Source: Alphaproteobacteria bacterium (GTDB lineage Bacteria > Pseudomonadota > Alphaproteobacteria > Rhizobiales > GCA-2746425). From it: a DNA stretch of 64,000 nt. Shown here in pieces: positions 50,942 through 60,542 of the stretch (position 1 is its first letter; each line of letters starts with the position of its first letter). The notes below the pieces were generated by a model. The model searched no databases, was not told the DNA's origin, and worked only from the letters and a program-made list of their open reading frames with translations. A program made the position numbers and the translations under genes. Where the stretch lies: the NCBI GenBank assembly GCA_024743215.1, contig JANSWZ010000003.1:475930-539929 (forward strand), written 5' to 3'.

Positions 50942-51214
50942 TGATCACGGGTATCGTCTTGGGTCAAACGCCATTTGCTTATGGATTGTTTTCTTGCGTA
51001 GATGAGTAGGCGCTGCTATAGCCGCGCATCTTCTGGATGAACTTGAGTGTTATGACAAATTATTGCGTCACTGCTGGAAACCGACGACGACTGATCGCAT
51101 GTGCTTTGCGCGCATGCACAATCGTGCGTCCTGCCTGTGACGAAGCCTTGGTCGTATAGACGAGGCATTGAACTGCGGGACTGTTATCTGAACTTTTTTC
51201 CAGCGGTTTGAAAT

Positions 51215-51730
51215 ATGCTCACTACTCCTGATTATACGCTTGCCCTGCAGACCCCAGCCGATGCGGCTGAGATTCATGCTCTCCACGAAAAAACATTTGG
51301 TCCTGGCAGGTTTGCCCGTACGGCTTTTCGCATTCGCGAGACGGCTGCGATGGCCAGTGAGTTGTGCCTTGTGGCACATAGTACCGAAAGCGAAAAAATT
51401 GTTGGCTCGGTGGTTCTGAGCCATATTTCCATTGGACGTACACCGAGCCTGTTGCTGGGGCCGTTGGCTGTTACGCCCGAATACAAGAACAAAGGTGCCG
51501 GGAAGCTACTAATGCGTCAGGCCGTTGAGCGCGCACGGTCCGCCGGATATCAGTCCATTATACTCGTGGGTGATGAGCCTTATTACGGACCATTTGGTTT
51601 TCGCCCCATCCCTCGTGGCCAGATCAGGATGCCAGGGCCGGTCGATCCGGCACGGCTGCTGGTGTGTGTTTTACCGGATGGGACAGAATTTACCGCTTCA
51701 GGTGAAGTCAAGGGAACCAACTTGCTCTGA
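51215..51730 (+). CDS. GNAT family N-acetyltransferase
   Basis: 171 residues. LGPLAVTPEYKNKGAGKLLMRQAVERAR carries the acetyl-CoA pyrophosphate loop, and ILVGDEPYYGPFGFRPIP the downstream beta-bulge region; this is the YhbS-type subgroup, predicted N-acetyltransferases of small molecules or tRNA-related substrates. Convergent with the DUF4159 operon: its stop is 6 bases before the end of the opposing gene. Confidence 0.88.
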   Translation: MLTTPDYTLALQTPADAAEIHALHEKTFGPGRFARTAFRIRETAAMASELCLVAHSTESEKIVGSVVLSHISIGRTPSLLLGPLAVTPEYKNKGAGKLLMRQAVERARSAGYQSIILVGDEPYYGPFGFRPIPRGQIRMPGPVDPARLLVCVLPDGTEFTASGEVKGTNLL

Positions 51731-51736
51731 GCGGGT

Positions 51737-53857
51737 TTAACGGCCTTCGCGATACCACATCGCGGATAGCAGGCCGAGCAACAGCGCGAGCCCAAGTAGT
51801 CCTGCGAACAAAGGCAATCGGTCAATGCCTATCAACCGCGTGGCATCATTCATTTGAAGCCCCATCCAGCCACCACCAGATAGTGCGCCACCGCTGCGCA
51901 CGGGCAGAATACGGGGTAGGCTGATTGGATCATTTTGCGCGGTCGCAACACGCATAACCGCCCCACCCGTGGAGGCGGAAAGCGGCGTTAATGGTTGTGT
52001 TGTGCTGAGCGCATCACGATATTCGCGGGGGTTGTCCGGTCCAACCTGTACCAGTGTTTCCCGCGTGCCGTCACTGACGCGGTAAAGACCCAGATCTTCG
52101 ACTGGCGTTGTGCTTTGCCATATACCGGGCTCCTGAAGTGTCAGATTGGTGGTTCGGGTTTCGCCGCGCGGCGTTTCGATCTGAATTGTAAGGTCGGGAC
52201 TGCTTTCGTCCAAATCTTCTAATGTCTGGCGCTCAATGACCAAACGGCCATCTTCAGCTGTGGCCGTCAGGCGCTCCTCTTCCAGATCGGGCTCTTTCAT
52301 CAGCCAATGGCCAAGACGACGCAAAAGCTGCACATGGGGGCCGCCGCCCTCAAAGCCGCGAGCCCAGAGCCAGGCATGATCGGATAGCATGAGGGCCAGA
52401 CGGCCTTCGCCGTAGCGAGACAGCATTAGCAGCGGTCGTTCATCTGTGCCTGTCATGATGGTGTTTGTCGTGCCATTGAACCGGGACGGCGTTACATCCA
52501 CCAGCCGGAACCAGCGGCTCCAATCTGGTGGTTCCTGATCCGCGCCGGGCAGGGCACGGGTGACCGGATGACGTTTACCAACATCGCTGACACGCGCGTG
52601 GAATGGCTGCTCCAGAACCGCGCCTGTGGGTTCTGCTGGCAGGATGGATGAGAGTGGGCTGTCAAACAGTGAATCGCTGCTTGAATAGCCAGGACCAGCT
52701 GCGAACATTACGGCCCCACCACGCGCGACATATTCGGCAATATTATAGAAATAGACATGTGACAGAACGCCAAGGCGTTCGTAACGATCAAAAATGATGA
52801 GATCGAATTCATCAATGCGCTCGGAAAACAGTTCCCGCGTCGGGAAGGCAATCAGCGACAACTCATTGATGGGCGTACCGTCCTGTTTTTCCGGCGGGCG
52901 CAGAATTGTGAAATGCACAAGATCAACCGAGGCATCTGATTTCAACAGGTTACGCCAGGTACGCTCGCCCGCATGGGGCTTGCCGGAAATCAGCAAAACG
53001 CGCAGATTTTCGCGGATGCCCTCCACCTGCAAAAGGGCCGTATTGTTAATTTCAGTCAGTTCGCCGGGAATGGGTGCCAGTTGGAACTGGAAGAGGTTCA
53101 GGCCGCCATGGGCAATCTCGATGGTCACTGGCACGCTAACACCGACGGGAATGGAATAGGTGTCGATGATTTCTCCATCGCGGCTGACTGTCAGCGGCAT
53201 TTCCGGACGGAGACCGGCTCCCGATGGTGCTCTTGTGTCTTCGATGCGCAGGCGCACAGTCTGGGTTTCATCAACAATGCCAAAGCGAGGGGCGCTTTCC
53301 AGAACCACCCTGATGTCGCGCTCACTTTCGTGGCCGGTGATGAGGCCGTGGATTGGACCAGACAGTCCAACTGCATTTGAATCTGCCGGAATGTCGTGGA
53401 CCTGACCATCTGTAATGAAGAATGTGCCAGCCAGACGTTCAGGCGGCACATCACCCAGGGCCTGTGTCAGGCTTGAGAACAGGGCTGTTCCGTCGCTATC
53501 CGCCACGCGCCGCTCACCGGCTTCAATGACCCGTAATTCAACGTTGTCCAGGGCGCTAAGGCGCTCTTTAAGAGCTTCCAGAGTTGCTTCGGTTTGTTCC
53601 GTCCGCCCGTCCAGGCTTTGGCTTTCGCTCCGGTCTACAACAATGCTTGCTACATTTGTAAGCCGTTCGCGCTCTTCGCGTTCGACGACAGGATTGGCAA
53701 GAGCCAGAATGAGTGCAACCAAAGCAAGGCTGCGCAGCGGTGCTCCGCGCAATCGATAGGCCAGACCGGGTAGTGCCAAGGCGAGTGCCGCAACGCCGGC
53801 TGCAAGAAGCGCCCAGAGCGGAATCAAAGGTTCAAATGCGAGGGACCAGGTCATCAT
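51737..53857 (-). CDS. Membrane protein with glutamine-amidotransferase-like domain
   Basis: 706 residues. Two N-terminal helices (about 15-60) and one near the C-terminus (LPLFAGLLGLALLLGLLSAMWY) anchor it. Residues about 75-180 have a von Willebrand A-like core (IVVDRSESQSLDGRT... TFFITDGQVHDI), although the Asp-x-Ser-x-Ser metal site reads DRSES. Residues about 370-560 resemble a class-I glutamine-amidotransferase-like fold (LIIFDRYERLGVL, YVARGGAVMFAAGPGY). Last gene of the MoxR-DUF58-DUF4159 operon, a conserved alphaproteobacterial set of unknown role. Confidence 0.75.
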   Translation of the reverse strand: MMTWSLAFEPLIPLWALLAAGVAALALALPGLAYRLRGAPLRSLALVALILALANPVVEREERERLTNVASIVVDRSESQSLDGRTEQTEATLEALKERLSALDNVELRVIEAGERRVADSDGTALFSSLTQALGDVPPERLAGTFFITDGQVHDIPADSNAVGLSGPIHGLITGHESERDIRVVLESAPRFGIVDETQTVRLRIEDTRAPSGAGLRPEMPLTVSRDGEIIDTYSIPVGVSVPVTIEIAHGGLNLFQFQLAPIPGELTEINNTALLQVEGIRENLRVLLISGKPHAGERTWRNLLKSDASVDLVHFTILRPPEKQDGTPINELSLIAFPTRELFSERIDEFDLIIFDRYERLGVLSHVYFYNIAEYVARGGAVMFAAGPGYSSSDSLFDSPLSSILPAEPTGAVLEQPFHARVSDVGKRHPVTRALPGADQEPPDWSRWFRLVDVTPSRFNGTTNTIMTGTDERPLLMLSRYGEGRLALMLSDHAWLWARGFEGGGPHVQLLRRLGHWLMKEPDLEEERLTATAEDGRLVIERQTLEDLDESSPDLTIQIETPRGETRTTNLTLQEPGIWQSTTPVEDLGLYRVSDGTRETLVQVGPDNPREYRDALSTTQPLTPLSASTGGAVMRVATAQNDPISLPRILPVRSGGALSGGGWMGLQMNDATRLIGIDRLPLFAGLLGLALLLGLLSAMWYREGR

Positions 53858-56742
53858 TACTGCCCCAGCCGTTCGAGCAGTGCGGGCAGGTGAACCTGAT
53901 CTGCCTTGTAGTTGCCGGTCAAGGTGTACATGGCGATGTTGGCACCTGTCCGAAAGGCCAGTTCCCGCTGGCGCGGATTGTTCGGCACCGTTGGCAACAA
54001 TGGTCGTCCGTCAACTGTGATGGCCCAAGCCGCCGCAAAATCATTTGCCGTAATCATGATTGAAGAAACACCATCGGCTACGCGACTTTCGGTGCTGCCA
54101 TCCTGATTGCGCGCTTCAACCCAGAGTGGACTTTCCAGATAGCGTCCGGGAAAGACTGACAACAAAAAGAAAGATTTGGTGAGCACGTGGTCAGGCGGCA
54201 CAGGTTCCAAGGGTGGTACGTCGAGACTGGCTAACATATTGCGCAGTTTGGTGCTTGCAGGACTTGCACCGAAGCCTGATGTTCCAGAGCCTGACAATTG
54301 ATCACGGGTGTCGAATAACACCGATCCACCCTGTTTCATGAATGCATCGATCCGGGCCATCGTAGCAAGACTTGGCAACTCAGATTGCGGGTCTATTGGC
54401 CAATAGATCAGCGGATAGAAAGCCAGTTCATCGGTTTCTGGGTTCAATCCGCGCGGATAGGCCGGTTCCAGAGATGTACGGCTTGCCAGAAACTGGCTCA
54501 GGCCAGATAGGCCTTGCCGCGAAATATCGTCAATTTCCCGGTTGCCGGTAATGATATAGGCAAGGCGGGTTTCATTCGCATCTTCCAACGCCCGTTGAAG
54601 CGCGGTGACATCTGCATTTTCGTTGCTTTCTTGCGCTGATGCGCGGTCGGTAGCCAGAAGCCCACTGAATGCCAATGCAAGTATGACGGTTTTTGCGGTG
54701 CCACGAGCGAGCGATCCGGTCCTGAACAGGCGCGCAAACACGCCCTGCATGATCAGCACGGCCAAGGCGTCAGCCAAAAGCAACAACAGCCCCAGAGTAA
54801 AGAAAATTGGCTTCAGATCCACCGTTGTGGCCGGAGCAAAATCGGAAATTGTTTCTGTGTTCAGATCGTTTGTGTTGAGGTCCGTTAGTGTTACGTCTGT
54901 TTCGAATACGTTGAGTGCGCGATAGCGTTCCGGCACTCCGTAAAATCCCGGTGGGTTATCAGGCGTTGCGACAACAGCGCCGGTGGCAGGAATTGCTTTG
55001 ATCGCGTTTTCCGACGGTGCAAGCAAGCCCCTAGCTGTAAGAGACTGGAATGGCACCAACTGGCTGTTTTGCGTGGTGTTCGATAATTGCGCGGTACCGC
55101 TGGATTCCTGCACGCGTGCCAAAGGCAGTGTGACGCGCAGCATATCAACAAACAGACCTGATAATGGCAGATCCGACCAGTTTGCATCAGCTGTCACATG
55201 AAATAAAACCAGCCAGCCATTGCCGATCTGGCGGGCTGTCACCAGCGGTGTGCCATCTTCAAGGTAAGCCCATGTGCGGTCAGACAGGCCTGCATCCGGC
55301 TCGGCAAGAACTTGCTGACGAACGGTGGTTTCGGCCTGAATTTGCTCATTCAACTCAATATCCGCAAAGGGACTTTGATCTGAAAAGCCAGCCAGTTGCT
55401 GGGGTGTTTCCCATGACAGACTGCCACCCAGAATGCGCCCGCCCGAGCGCAATGAAACGGGTACAAGCGCATCTTCTGTTGAGGCAAGGCGTGGACCAGC
55501 GAAGCGAATGACAAGCCCTCCTGCGTCGATGAAGCTTTGCAACTGGTCTCCGGCATCGCCCAATAATGTGCCGACATCGGTCATGACGATGACGGAGACG
55601 CCCTCATTGATGAAGGCCTCGATCGACGTGGCAATGTTGGCGTCTGCTTCGACCCGAAGATCGGCATAGGGACCAAGCGCCCGGCGTACATAATAGGCAG
55701 GCGACAACAATGGTTGCGCGGCTTCGGCACCTTCGCCTGACAAGATGCCGACGACCTTGCGACGGAACCTGTCATCCAGCAATTGGACACCGGCTGCAGT
55801 CCCAGCACCAGAAATTTCGATGCGCGCAATGTCATTACGCAATTCGATGGGCAGATCGAGCGACGTTTCCGCAGTTGAACTGTCTTCGTCAAAAGTCAGT
55901 TCCGAGGTGGCGATGAGCCGGTTTTGCAAATCATAGGCTTCTACCAGCCTTGAATCTTGGCCGGTTGGATCCAGTCGGCTTGCCGAAACCGTCATTTCAG
56001 CCACACCATTTAGCGGAGGATTGAGCGCCAGCAGGGTTTGGTTGTCTCGCAACAGGGTCACCGGCAAGTCGCTGTCGTTCAAGGCGCTGATGAGTGCCTG
56101 ATCTGCTACACCCTCCGGGTCATTTTCGCCGGTGGTGGATAATTTGTCTGAAAACCAGACGATCTGTTCGATCTGTCCACCTTCGGGACTCGATAGGAAC
56201 GCGCGCAGGTTGGCTGTCAGGATCGCGCGGTTAAGTGGCAAAGCCTGGGGCTCAAGAGTCTGAATGAGGCTTCGTGCCTCGGCAGGTGACAGCAATTGTG
56301 GGAGTTGCACGCCAGCATTGGCAGAAAATGTGCCAGCGGTCACAATAGCTGGCAACAAGGAAATCAGATAATCATTTTCTGCTGCGTCATCTATGATCCG
56401 GTCTGCCGCTTCCATACGGGCGGTCCAGTCGGGCGCCGAGGCGAATCCGTTGTCGACAATGAGCAGAGCGTTGCCTGCCAGCGGTGCGCGGTTTTCTTCC
56501 GGTTGCCATAATGGCCCAGCCAGCGCGATGATAATTGCGGCTGCAAGCGCCAGGCGTATTGCAGTAAGCCACCATGGGCTATGGGCCGGTGTTTCATCAG
56601 GTTTGATGATTTCCAGCAGCAGTCGTGTAGGCGGGAACTGCACATCGCGCGGCTTGGGTGGTGTCAGGCGCAGAAGCCACCAGATGACCGGCAAAAGTAC
56701 AAGGGCTGAAAGAAGGAAGGGGGTTGCGAATGCAATTGGCAT
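53857..56742 (-). CDS. BatA/DUF4159-domain membrane protein
   Basis: 961 residues. The N-terminal MPIAFATPFLLSALVLLPVIWWLLRLTPP with two helices is the BatA (aerotolerance N-terminal) signature, followed by a degenerate von Willebrand A-like domain (LLIVDNGFASAPDW). A second membrane helix cluster (about 660-700) leads to DUF4159 (about 735-950; RLAYIITGNREIDDISRQGLSGLSQFLASRT, ELAFYPLIYWPID, FMKQGGSVLFDTRDQ). It starts at the base after the DUF58 stop. It is probably a membrane-bound partner of the MoxR ATPase. Confidence 0.85.
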   Translation of the reverse strand: MPIAFATPFLLSALVLLPVIWWLLRLTPPKPRDVQFPPTRLLLEIIKPDETPAHSPWWLTAIRLALAAAIIIALAGPLWQPEENRAPLAGNALLIVDNGFASAPDWTARMEAADRIIDDAAENDYLISLLPAIVTAGTFSANAGVQLPQLLSPAEARSLIQTLEPQALPLNRAILTANLRAFLSSPEGGQIEQIVWFSDKLSTTGENDPEGVADQALISALNDSDLPVTLLRDNQTLLALNPPLNGVAEMTVSASRLDPTGQDSRLVEAYDLQNRLIATSELTFDEDSSTAETSLDLPIELRNDIARIEISGAGTAAGVQLLDDRFRRKVVGILSGEGAEAAQPLLSPAYYVRRALGPYADLRVEADANIATSIEAFINEGVSVIVMTDVGTLLGDAGDQLQSFIDAGGLVIRFAGPRLASTEDALVPVSLRSGGRILGGSLSWETPQQLAGFSDQSPFADIELNEQIQAETTVRQQVLAEPDAGLSDRTWAYLEDGTPLVTARQIGNGWLVLFHVTADANWSDLPLSGLFVDMLRVTLPLARVQESSGTAQLSNTTQNSQLVPFQSLTARGLLAPSENAIKAIPATGAVVATPDNPPGFYGVPERYRALNVFETDVTLTDLNTNDLNTETISDFAPATTVDLKPIFFTLGLLLLLADALAVLIMQGVFARLFRTGSLARGTAKTVILALAFSGLLATDRASAQESNENADVTALQRALEDANETRLAYIITGNREIDDISRQGLSGLSQFLASRTSLEPAYPRGLNPETDELAFYPLIYWPIDPQSELPSLATMARIDAFMKQGGSVLFDTRDQLSGSGTSGFGASPASTKLRNMLASLDVPPLEPVPPDHVLTKSFFLLSVFPGRYLESPLWVEARNQDGSTESRVADGVSSIMITANDFAAAWAITVDGRPLLPTVPNNPRQRELAFRTGANIAMYTLTGNYKADQVHLPALLERLGQ

Positions 56743-57693
56743 TTATAGCGCCCCACTTATCTGTTCGGAGGGAAGGGCATCTGAGGTGCCATCGTCGGTC
56801 AGACGTGTGTAAAGGGCCATCAAAGCTTCGCTGATGGAGCGGTCAGTATGATGAATTGCAAAGGTCCAGCCCATTTTGCGGCAGAAGGCCTGAAGACGGT
56901 CGCGGCGTTCGGCAAGCCTTGCCTGATAGGCAGCTCGATAGACCTCTGCGCGCCCGGCGGTCAGTTTCAGGCCGCTTTCGGCCTCGCTGAATTGTACGCG
57001 GCCGGTGAATGGAAAGCTTTCCTCGATAGGGTCGTTGATCTGCACCAGGTGGCCGCGCGCGCCAAGCGCGGATAATCGGGCAATTCCTGCGTTCACATCG
57101 TCAACAGCATCCAGAAAATCACTGAAAACCACGACATCAGTGAATCGCTTTGGTGCCGCCCCAACCGGCAATGCAGTGGGATTTTTCATGGCACCCAGCA
57201 TGTCTGCAATGGCTTCTGCTGCTTTGCGATCGGCGCGTGCCGGCATCGCGCCAAGCAAGCCAACACGTTCTCCGCTGCGTGTCAGAACCATGGCCAGAGA
57301 CAAGGTCAAGACCAAAGCGCGATCACGCTTTGCTGTGTCGGATAGATGTGAGCGGTAGCCCATGGACCCGGTTATATCGGGCCAAAGCCATACGGTATGT
57401 GCCGCTTCCCATTCGCGCTCGCGTATCTGCAATTCTTCCTGACTGGCGGAGCGACGCCAGTCGATACGGGTTGCTGGCTCACCATATGTATAGGGACGGT
57501 ATTGCCAAAAATCCTCACCGGGCCCAGATTTGCGGCGTCCATGCATGCCAAGTGTGACCGTGTTAGCAATCCGTTCGGCGGCTACCAGAATGTCTGGCAA
57601 AACATCCGCAACTTCGCGTGCCTGATGAATCTGCAAGTCAGAATCAACTAGCGCAGTATCCTTGTTGGCTGAGGAAGTGGTCGGCCATGCCAT
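56743..57693 (-). CDS. DUF58 domain-containing protein
   Basis: 316 residues. GMHGRRKSGPGEDFWQYRPYTYGEPATRIDWRRSASQEELQIREREWEAAHTVWLWPDITGSMGY is the DUF58 core, a vWA-like domain with D-x-T-x-S at the metal site. Members act downstream of MoxR AAA ATPases. It lies 71 bases after the moxR-type gene and abuts the DUF4159 gene. Confidence 0.9.
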   Translation of the reverse strand: MAWPTTSSANKDTALVDSDLQIHQAREVADVLPDILVAAERIANTVTLGMHGRRKSGPGEDFWQYRPYTYGEPATRIDWRRSASQEELQIREREWEAAHTVWLWPDITGSMGYRSHLSDTAKRDRALVLTLSLAMVLTRSGERVGLLGAMPARADRKAAEAIADMLGAMKNPTALPVGAAPKRFTDVVVFSDFLDAVDDVNAGIARLSALGARGHLVQINDPIEESFPFTGRVQFSEAESGLKLTAGRAEVYRAAYQARLAERRDRLQAFCRKMGWTFAIHHTDRSISEALMALYTRLTDDGTSDALPSEQISGAL

Positions 57694-57764
57694 AAGTCAG
57701 CGAGCACCCCGCAATGCCGAAATGATCCAATACTCCAGGCGTTTTCTATGATCCAGCTGGGTTC

Positions 57765-58790
57765 TCAAAGATGGGTCCCAACAAGGTCAGAGATCAGTTT
57801 GCGAACGGTAATCCCGTCTGCGCGTGCGGCAAAGGTAACCGCCATGCGGTGCTGCAGAACCGGGCCTGCCAGCGCCGCCACATCGTCCATGGAGGGCGCA
57901 AGTCGGCCATCCAGCAGGGCGCGGGCGCGGCAAGTCAGCATCAAGGCCTGGCCAGCTCGGGGGCCCGGGCCCCAGGCAATATGACGGGTGAGGCCATCTT
58001 CATCATTGCCTTCAGGACGTGCTGCGCGCACCAGTGCCAGAATGGCCTCAACGATTTTCTCACCGACTGGGATATTGCGCACCAGTGTCTGCATCTCAAT
58101 GAGACTTTCCGGTGTGAGCACGGCTTTCGGCGTTGCATCTCGCGATCCCGTTGTTTCCAACAGGATTTGACGTTCGGCATCCAGTTCGGGATAGAGCACA
58201 TCAATTTGCATCAAGAACCGGTCAAGCTGCGCTTCCGGCAATGGGTAAGTGCCTTCCTGTTCCAATGGGTTCTGGGTTGCAAGAACATGGAATGGGGCAG
58301 GCAGATCAAATCGCTCGCCCGCAATGGTGACATGGTATTCCTGCATGGCTTGCAACAGGGCGGACTGGGTTCGGGGGCTGGCGCGGTTGATTTCGTCAGC
58401 CATCAGCAACTGACCGAATATGGGCCCTTTGATGAAACGGAAGTTGCGGCTGCCATCATCTCCCTGTTCCAGAACTTCGGACCCAAGAATGTCAGATGGC
58501 ATCAAATCAGGCGTGAACTGGATGCGCCTTGCATCGAGACCCAAAACAACACCCATTGTGTCGACAAGCTTTGTCTTGGCAAGGCCTGGAACACCAACCA
58601 GCAGACCGTGTCCACCGGCCAATACGGTTGTCAGTGCCTGCTCCACCACGTCAGTCTGTCCGTAGATCACCTTGCCTATGGCGGATTTGACGTTCAGAAG
58701 AATTTCGGCTGCCTTGTCGGCCTGAGCCACAATATCAGCTTCATTGAGCTGAATTGGTGCTGCATCGCTCACAGTGGTTGTGTCACTCAT
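57765..58790 (-). CDS. MoxR-family AAA+ ATPase
   Basis: 341 residues from ATG 58790 (GGGG ribosome site); a longer open frame upstream lacks support. Walker A GVPGLAKTK (66-74), Walker B LLMADEINRASPRTQSALLQAMQE, sensor-1 FHVLATQNPLEQEGTYPLPEAQLDRFLM, and arginine-rich sensor 2 HIAWGPGPRAGQALML. MoxR chaperones help assemble or activate vWA-domain partners; the three downstream genes supply such partners. Divergent from the DUF1285 gene. Confidence 0.92.
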   Translation of the reverse strand: MSDTTTVSDAAPIQLNEADIVAQADKAAEILLNVKSAIGKVIYGQTDVVEQALTTVLAGGHGLLVGVPGLAKTKLVDTMGVVLGLDARRIQFTPDLMPSDILGSEVLEQGDDGSRNFRFIKGPIFGQLLMADEINRASPRTQSALLQAMQEYHVTIAGERFDLPAPFHVLATQNPLEQEGTYPLPEAQLDRFLMQIDVLYPELDAERQILLETTGSRDATPKAVLTPESLIEMQTLVRNIPVGEKIVEAILALVRAARPEGNDEDGLTRHIAWGPGPRAGQALMLTCRARALLDGRLAPSMDDVAALAGPVLQHRMAVTFAARADGITVRKLISDLVGTHL

Positions 58791-58954
58791 GGCATCCCCT
58801 TTGCACGGATTGATTGCCAGCATCTTGGGCGAAACCAGCACAGGCGTCGAGGCCTTAAATATTACAAATTGGCAGGAAATATGTCGTCTGCTTTTGCAGT
58901 TTTCCTCAACCCTGCCTAGATACACATAGGGCTGAGAACAGGCGTTGGAATGCT

Positions 58955-59608
58955 ATGAGTGGTGAAAAAGTGGCAGGACGGGAAGAAAGCGGGCTCGATA
59001 AGAGCGAGCGACAGGCGCGCTATGACAACATTCTTAGCGCTGCAAACCATCATGGCAAGACCGGCAAACCGCCAGTTCATCTCTGGAATCCACCATTTTG
59101 CGGTGATCTTGATATGCGCATCTCGCGCGATGGTACCTGGTTCTATATGGGGACACCCATTGGGCGCCTGCCGCTGGTAAAACTGTTCGCCTCGGTGCTG
59201 CGCCATGAGGAAGATGGACAGTATCTGCTGGTGACACCTGTGGAAAAAGTGGGCCTTCAGGTCGATGACGTGCCATTTGTAGGTGTTGAACTGGACAAGG
59301 TAGCGCTGGATGATGGTACAGACGCTTTGACGTTGCGCACCAATGTCGATGATGTGGTTGTGATATCGGAAGACCATCCTTTGCGCTTTCATATTGATGC
59401 GGAGACCGGCGGTCTGACGCCCTACTGTTTGATCCGGGGGCGGCTGGAAGCGCGGCTTGGACGCCCCTTGCTTTATCAGCTGGCCGATTTGGGCGGTGAA
59501 GCCCGGATCAAAGACGAGGACTGGTTTGGTGTTACCAGCTGTGGTCGCTTTTTCCCGATGATGCGGGTGGCCGATCTGGACCGGGCCATGGACAGTGACA
59601 CTGTATGA
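58955..59608 (+). CDS. DUF1285 domain-containing protein
   Basis: 217 residues. PPVHLWNPPFCGDLDMRISRDGTWFYMGTPIGRLPLVKLFASVLRHEEDGQYLLVTPVEKVGLQVDDVPFVGVEL is the diagnostic DUF1285 block. Cytoplasmic; function unknown. First gene of the operon leading to cca; overlaps the next gene by ATGA. Confidence 0.9.
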   Translation: MSGEKVAGREESGLDKSERQARYDNILSAANHHGKTGKPPVHLWNPPFCGDLDMRISRDGTWFYMGTPIGRLPLVKLFASVLRHEEDGQYLLVTPVEKVGLQVDDVPFVGVELDKVALDDGTDALTLRTNVDDVVVISEDHPLRFHIDAETGGLTPYCLIRGRLEARLGRPLLYQLADLGGEARIKDEDWFGVTSCGRFFPMMRVADLDRAMDSDTV

Positions 59609-60255
59609 TGGATGCAATTGCACCACAGGCTGCAGGCCAGCCCGACCCTGTTTTGACCCGTTTTCGGGAAAGGTTTTCTGCGGCATTTGGACCGGGTAAG
59701 CCCCATGTCGAGACAGGCGATCACATGCTGGATTTGCAGCGTCCTTCGCCACCAGAGATTTTGAAACCCGCTGCTGTTCTCATTCCAATCATTCAGCATG
59801 AATTTGGCGCAACGGTCCTTTTGACACAGCGTACGGCGACCCTGTCAGCCCATGCCGGGCAGATCGCTTTCCCGGGGGGAAGGGTTGATGCGAGTGATGC
59901 GTTTTCGCCATTGACCGCCTTGCGCGAGGCACGCGAGGAAATTGGATTGATGTCTGATCAGGTCCAATTACTTGGCAGCATGCATCGCTACGCCACGGGC
60001 AGCGGTTATGAAATCACTCCTGTGGTTGGCGTGGTTCAGCCACCTTTGAGCCTGTCTGCAAATCCAGATGAGGTGAGTGCCATCTTTGAGGTGCCTCTGG
60101 AATTTTTGATGACGGGACGCAATTACCAGAAGCTGGAACTTGAACGGAACGGCACCAAACGACAAGCCTATGCAATTCCTTACAAGACGCACTATATCTG
60201 GGGAGTAACCGCAGGAATCCTTAAAACGCTTTACGAGAGTCTGTATCCAACATGA
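59605..60255 (+). CDS. NUDIX CoA pyrophosphatase (NudL-like)
   Basis: 216 residues. GQIAFPGGRVDASDAFSPLTALREAREEIGL contains a NUDIX box with one extra spacer residue, as in the CoA-pyrophosphatase subgroup; LLTQRTATLSAHAGQIAFPGG before it is the subgroup UPF0035 motif. It splits CoA to phosphopantetheine and adenosine 3',5'-bisphosphate. Overlaps DUF1285 and DUF6111 genes by four bases each. Confidence 0.88.
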   Translation: MMDAIAPQAAGQPDPVLTRFRERFSAAFGPGKPHVETGDHMLDLQRPSPPEILKPAAVLIPIIQHEFGATVLLTQRTATLSAHAGQIAFPGGRVDASDAFSPLTALREAREEIGLMSDQVQLLGSMHRYATGSGYEITPVVGVVQPPLSLSANPDEVSAIFEVPLEFLMTGRNYQKLELERNGTKRQAYAIPYKTHYIWGVTAGILKTLYESLYPT

Positions 60256-60539
60256 CGCGATTCTATCTGACTTACGCTCTTCTCTTCGCTGTCCCTTTTG
60301 TGCTGTATGTGAGCTATATCTATTTCAGCCTGGGCCGGGGCGCTATCCGCGAAAGCCTGACGGTCAAAGCGTTGGGCTGGCTTTCGGTCGTGGGAGCCGG
60401 GTTGACGGTTGTCGTGATTGTCGTGCTGACCAACTTCACCGGATTTGACTCTGATGGCGTCTACCAACCGGCTCGCTTCGAGGATGGTCGATTGGTGCCG
60501 GGTACAATTGTCAAACCGGACGCTCCAAGTCCGGAGTAA
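60252..60539 (+). CDS. DUF6111 small membrane protein
   Basis: 95 residues with two membrane helices (about 5-25 and 40-60), YLTYALLFAVPFVLYVSYIYF and WLSVVGAGLTVVVIVVL. It occurs between the CoA pyrophosphatase and cca genes in alphaproteobacteria and is now called DUF6111. Overlaps the NUDIX gene by ATGA and lies 3 bases before cca. Function unknown. Confidence 0.8.
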   Translation: MTRFYLTYALLFAVPFVLYVSYIYFSLGRGAIRESLTVKALGWLSVVGAGLTVVVIVVLTNFTGFDSDGVYQPARFEDGRLVPGTIVKPDAPSPE

Positions 60540-60542
60540 GCT

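Noticed and set aside
57771..58919. 382-residue frame antisense to the MoxR gene
   Set aside because: The sense frame carries all AAA+ motifs; the antisense has none.
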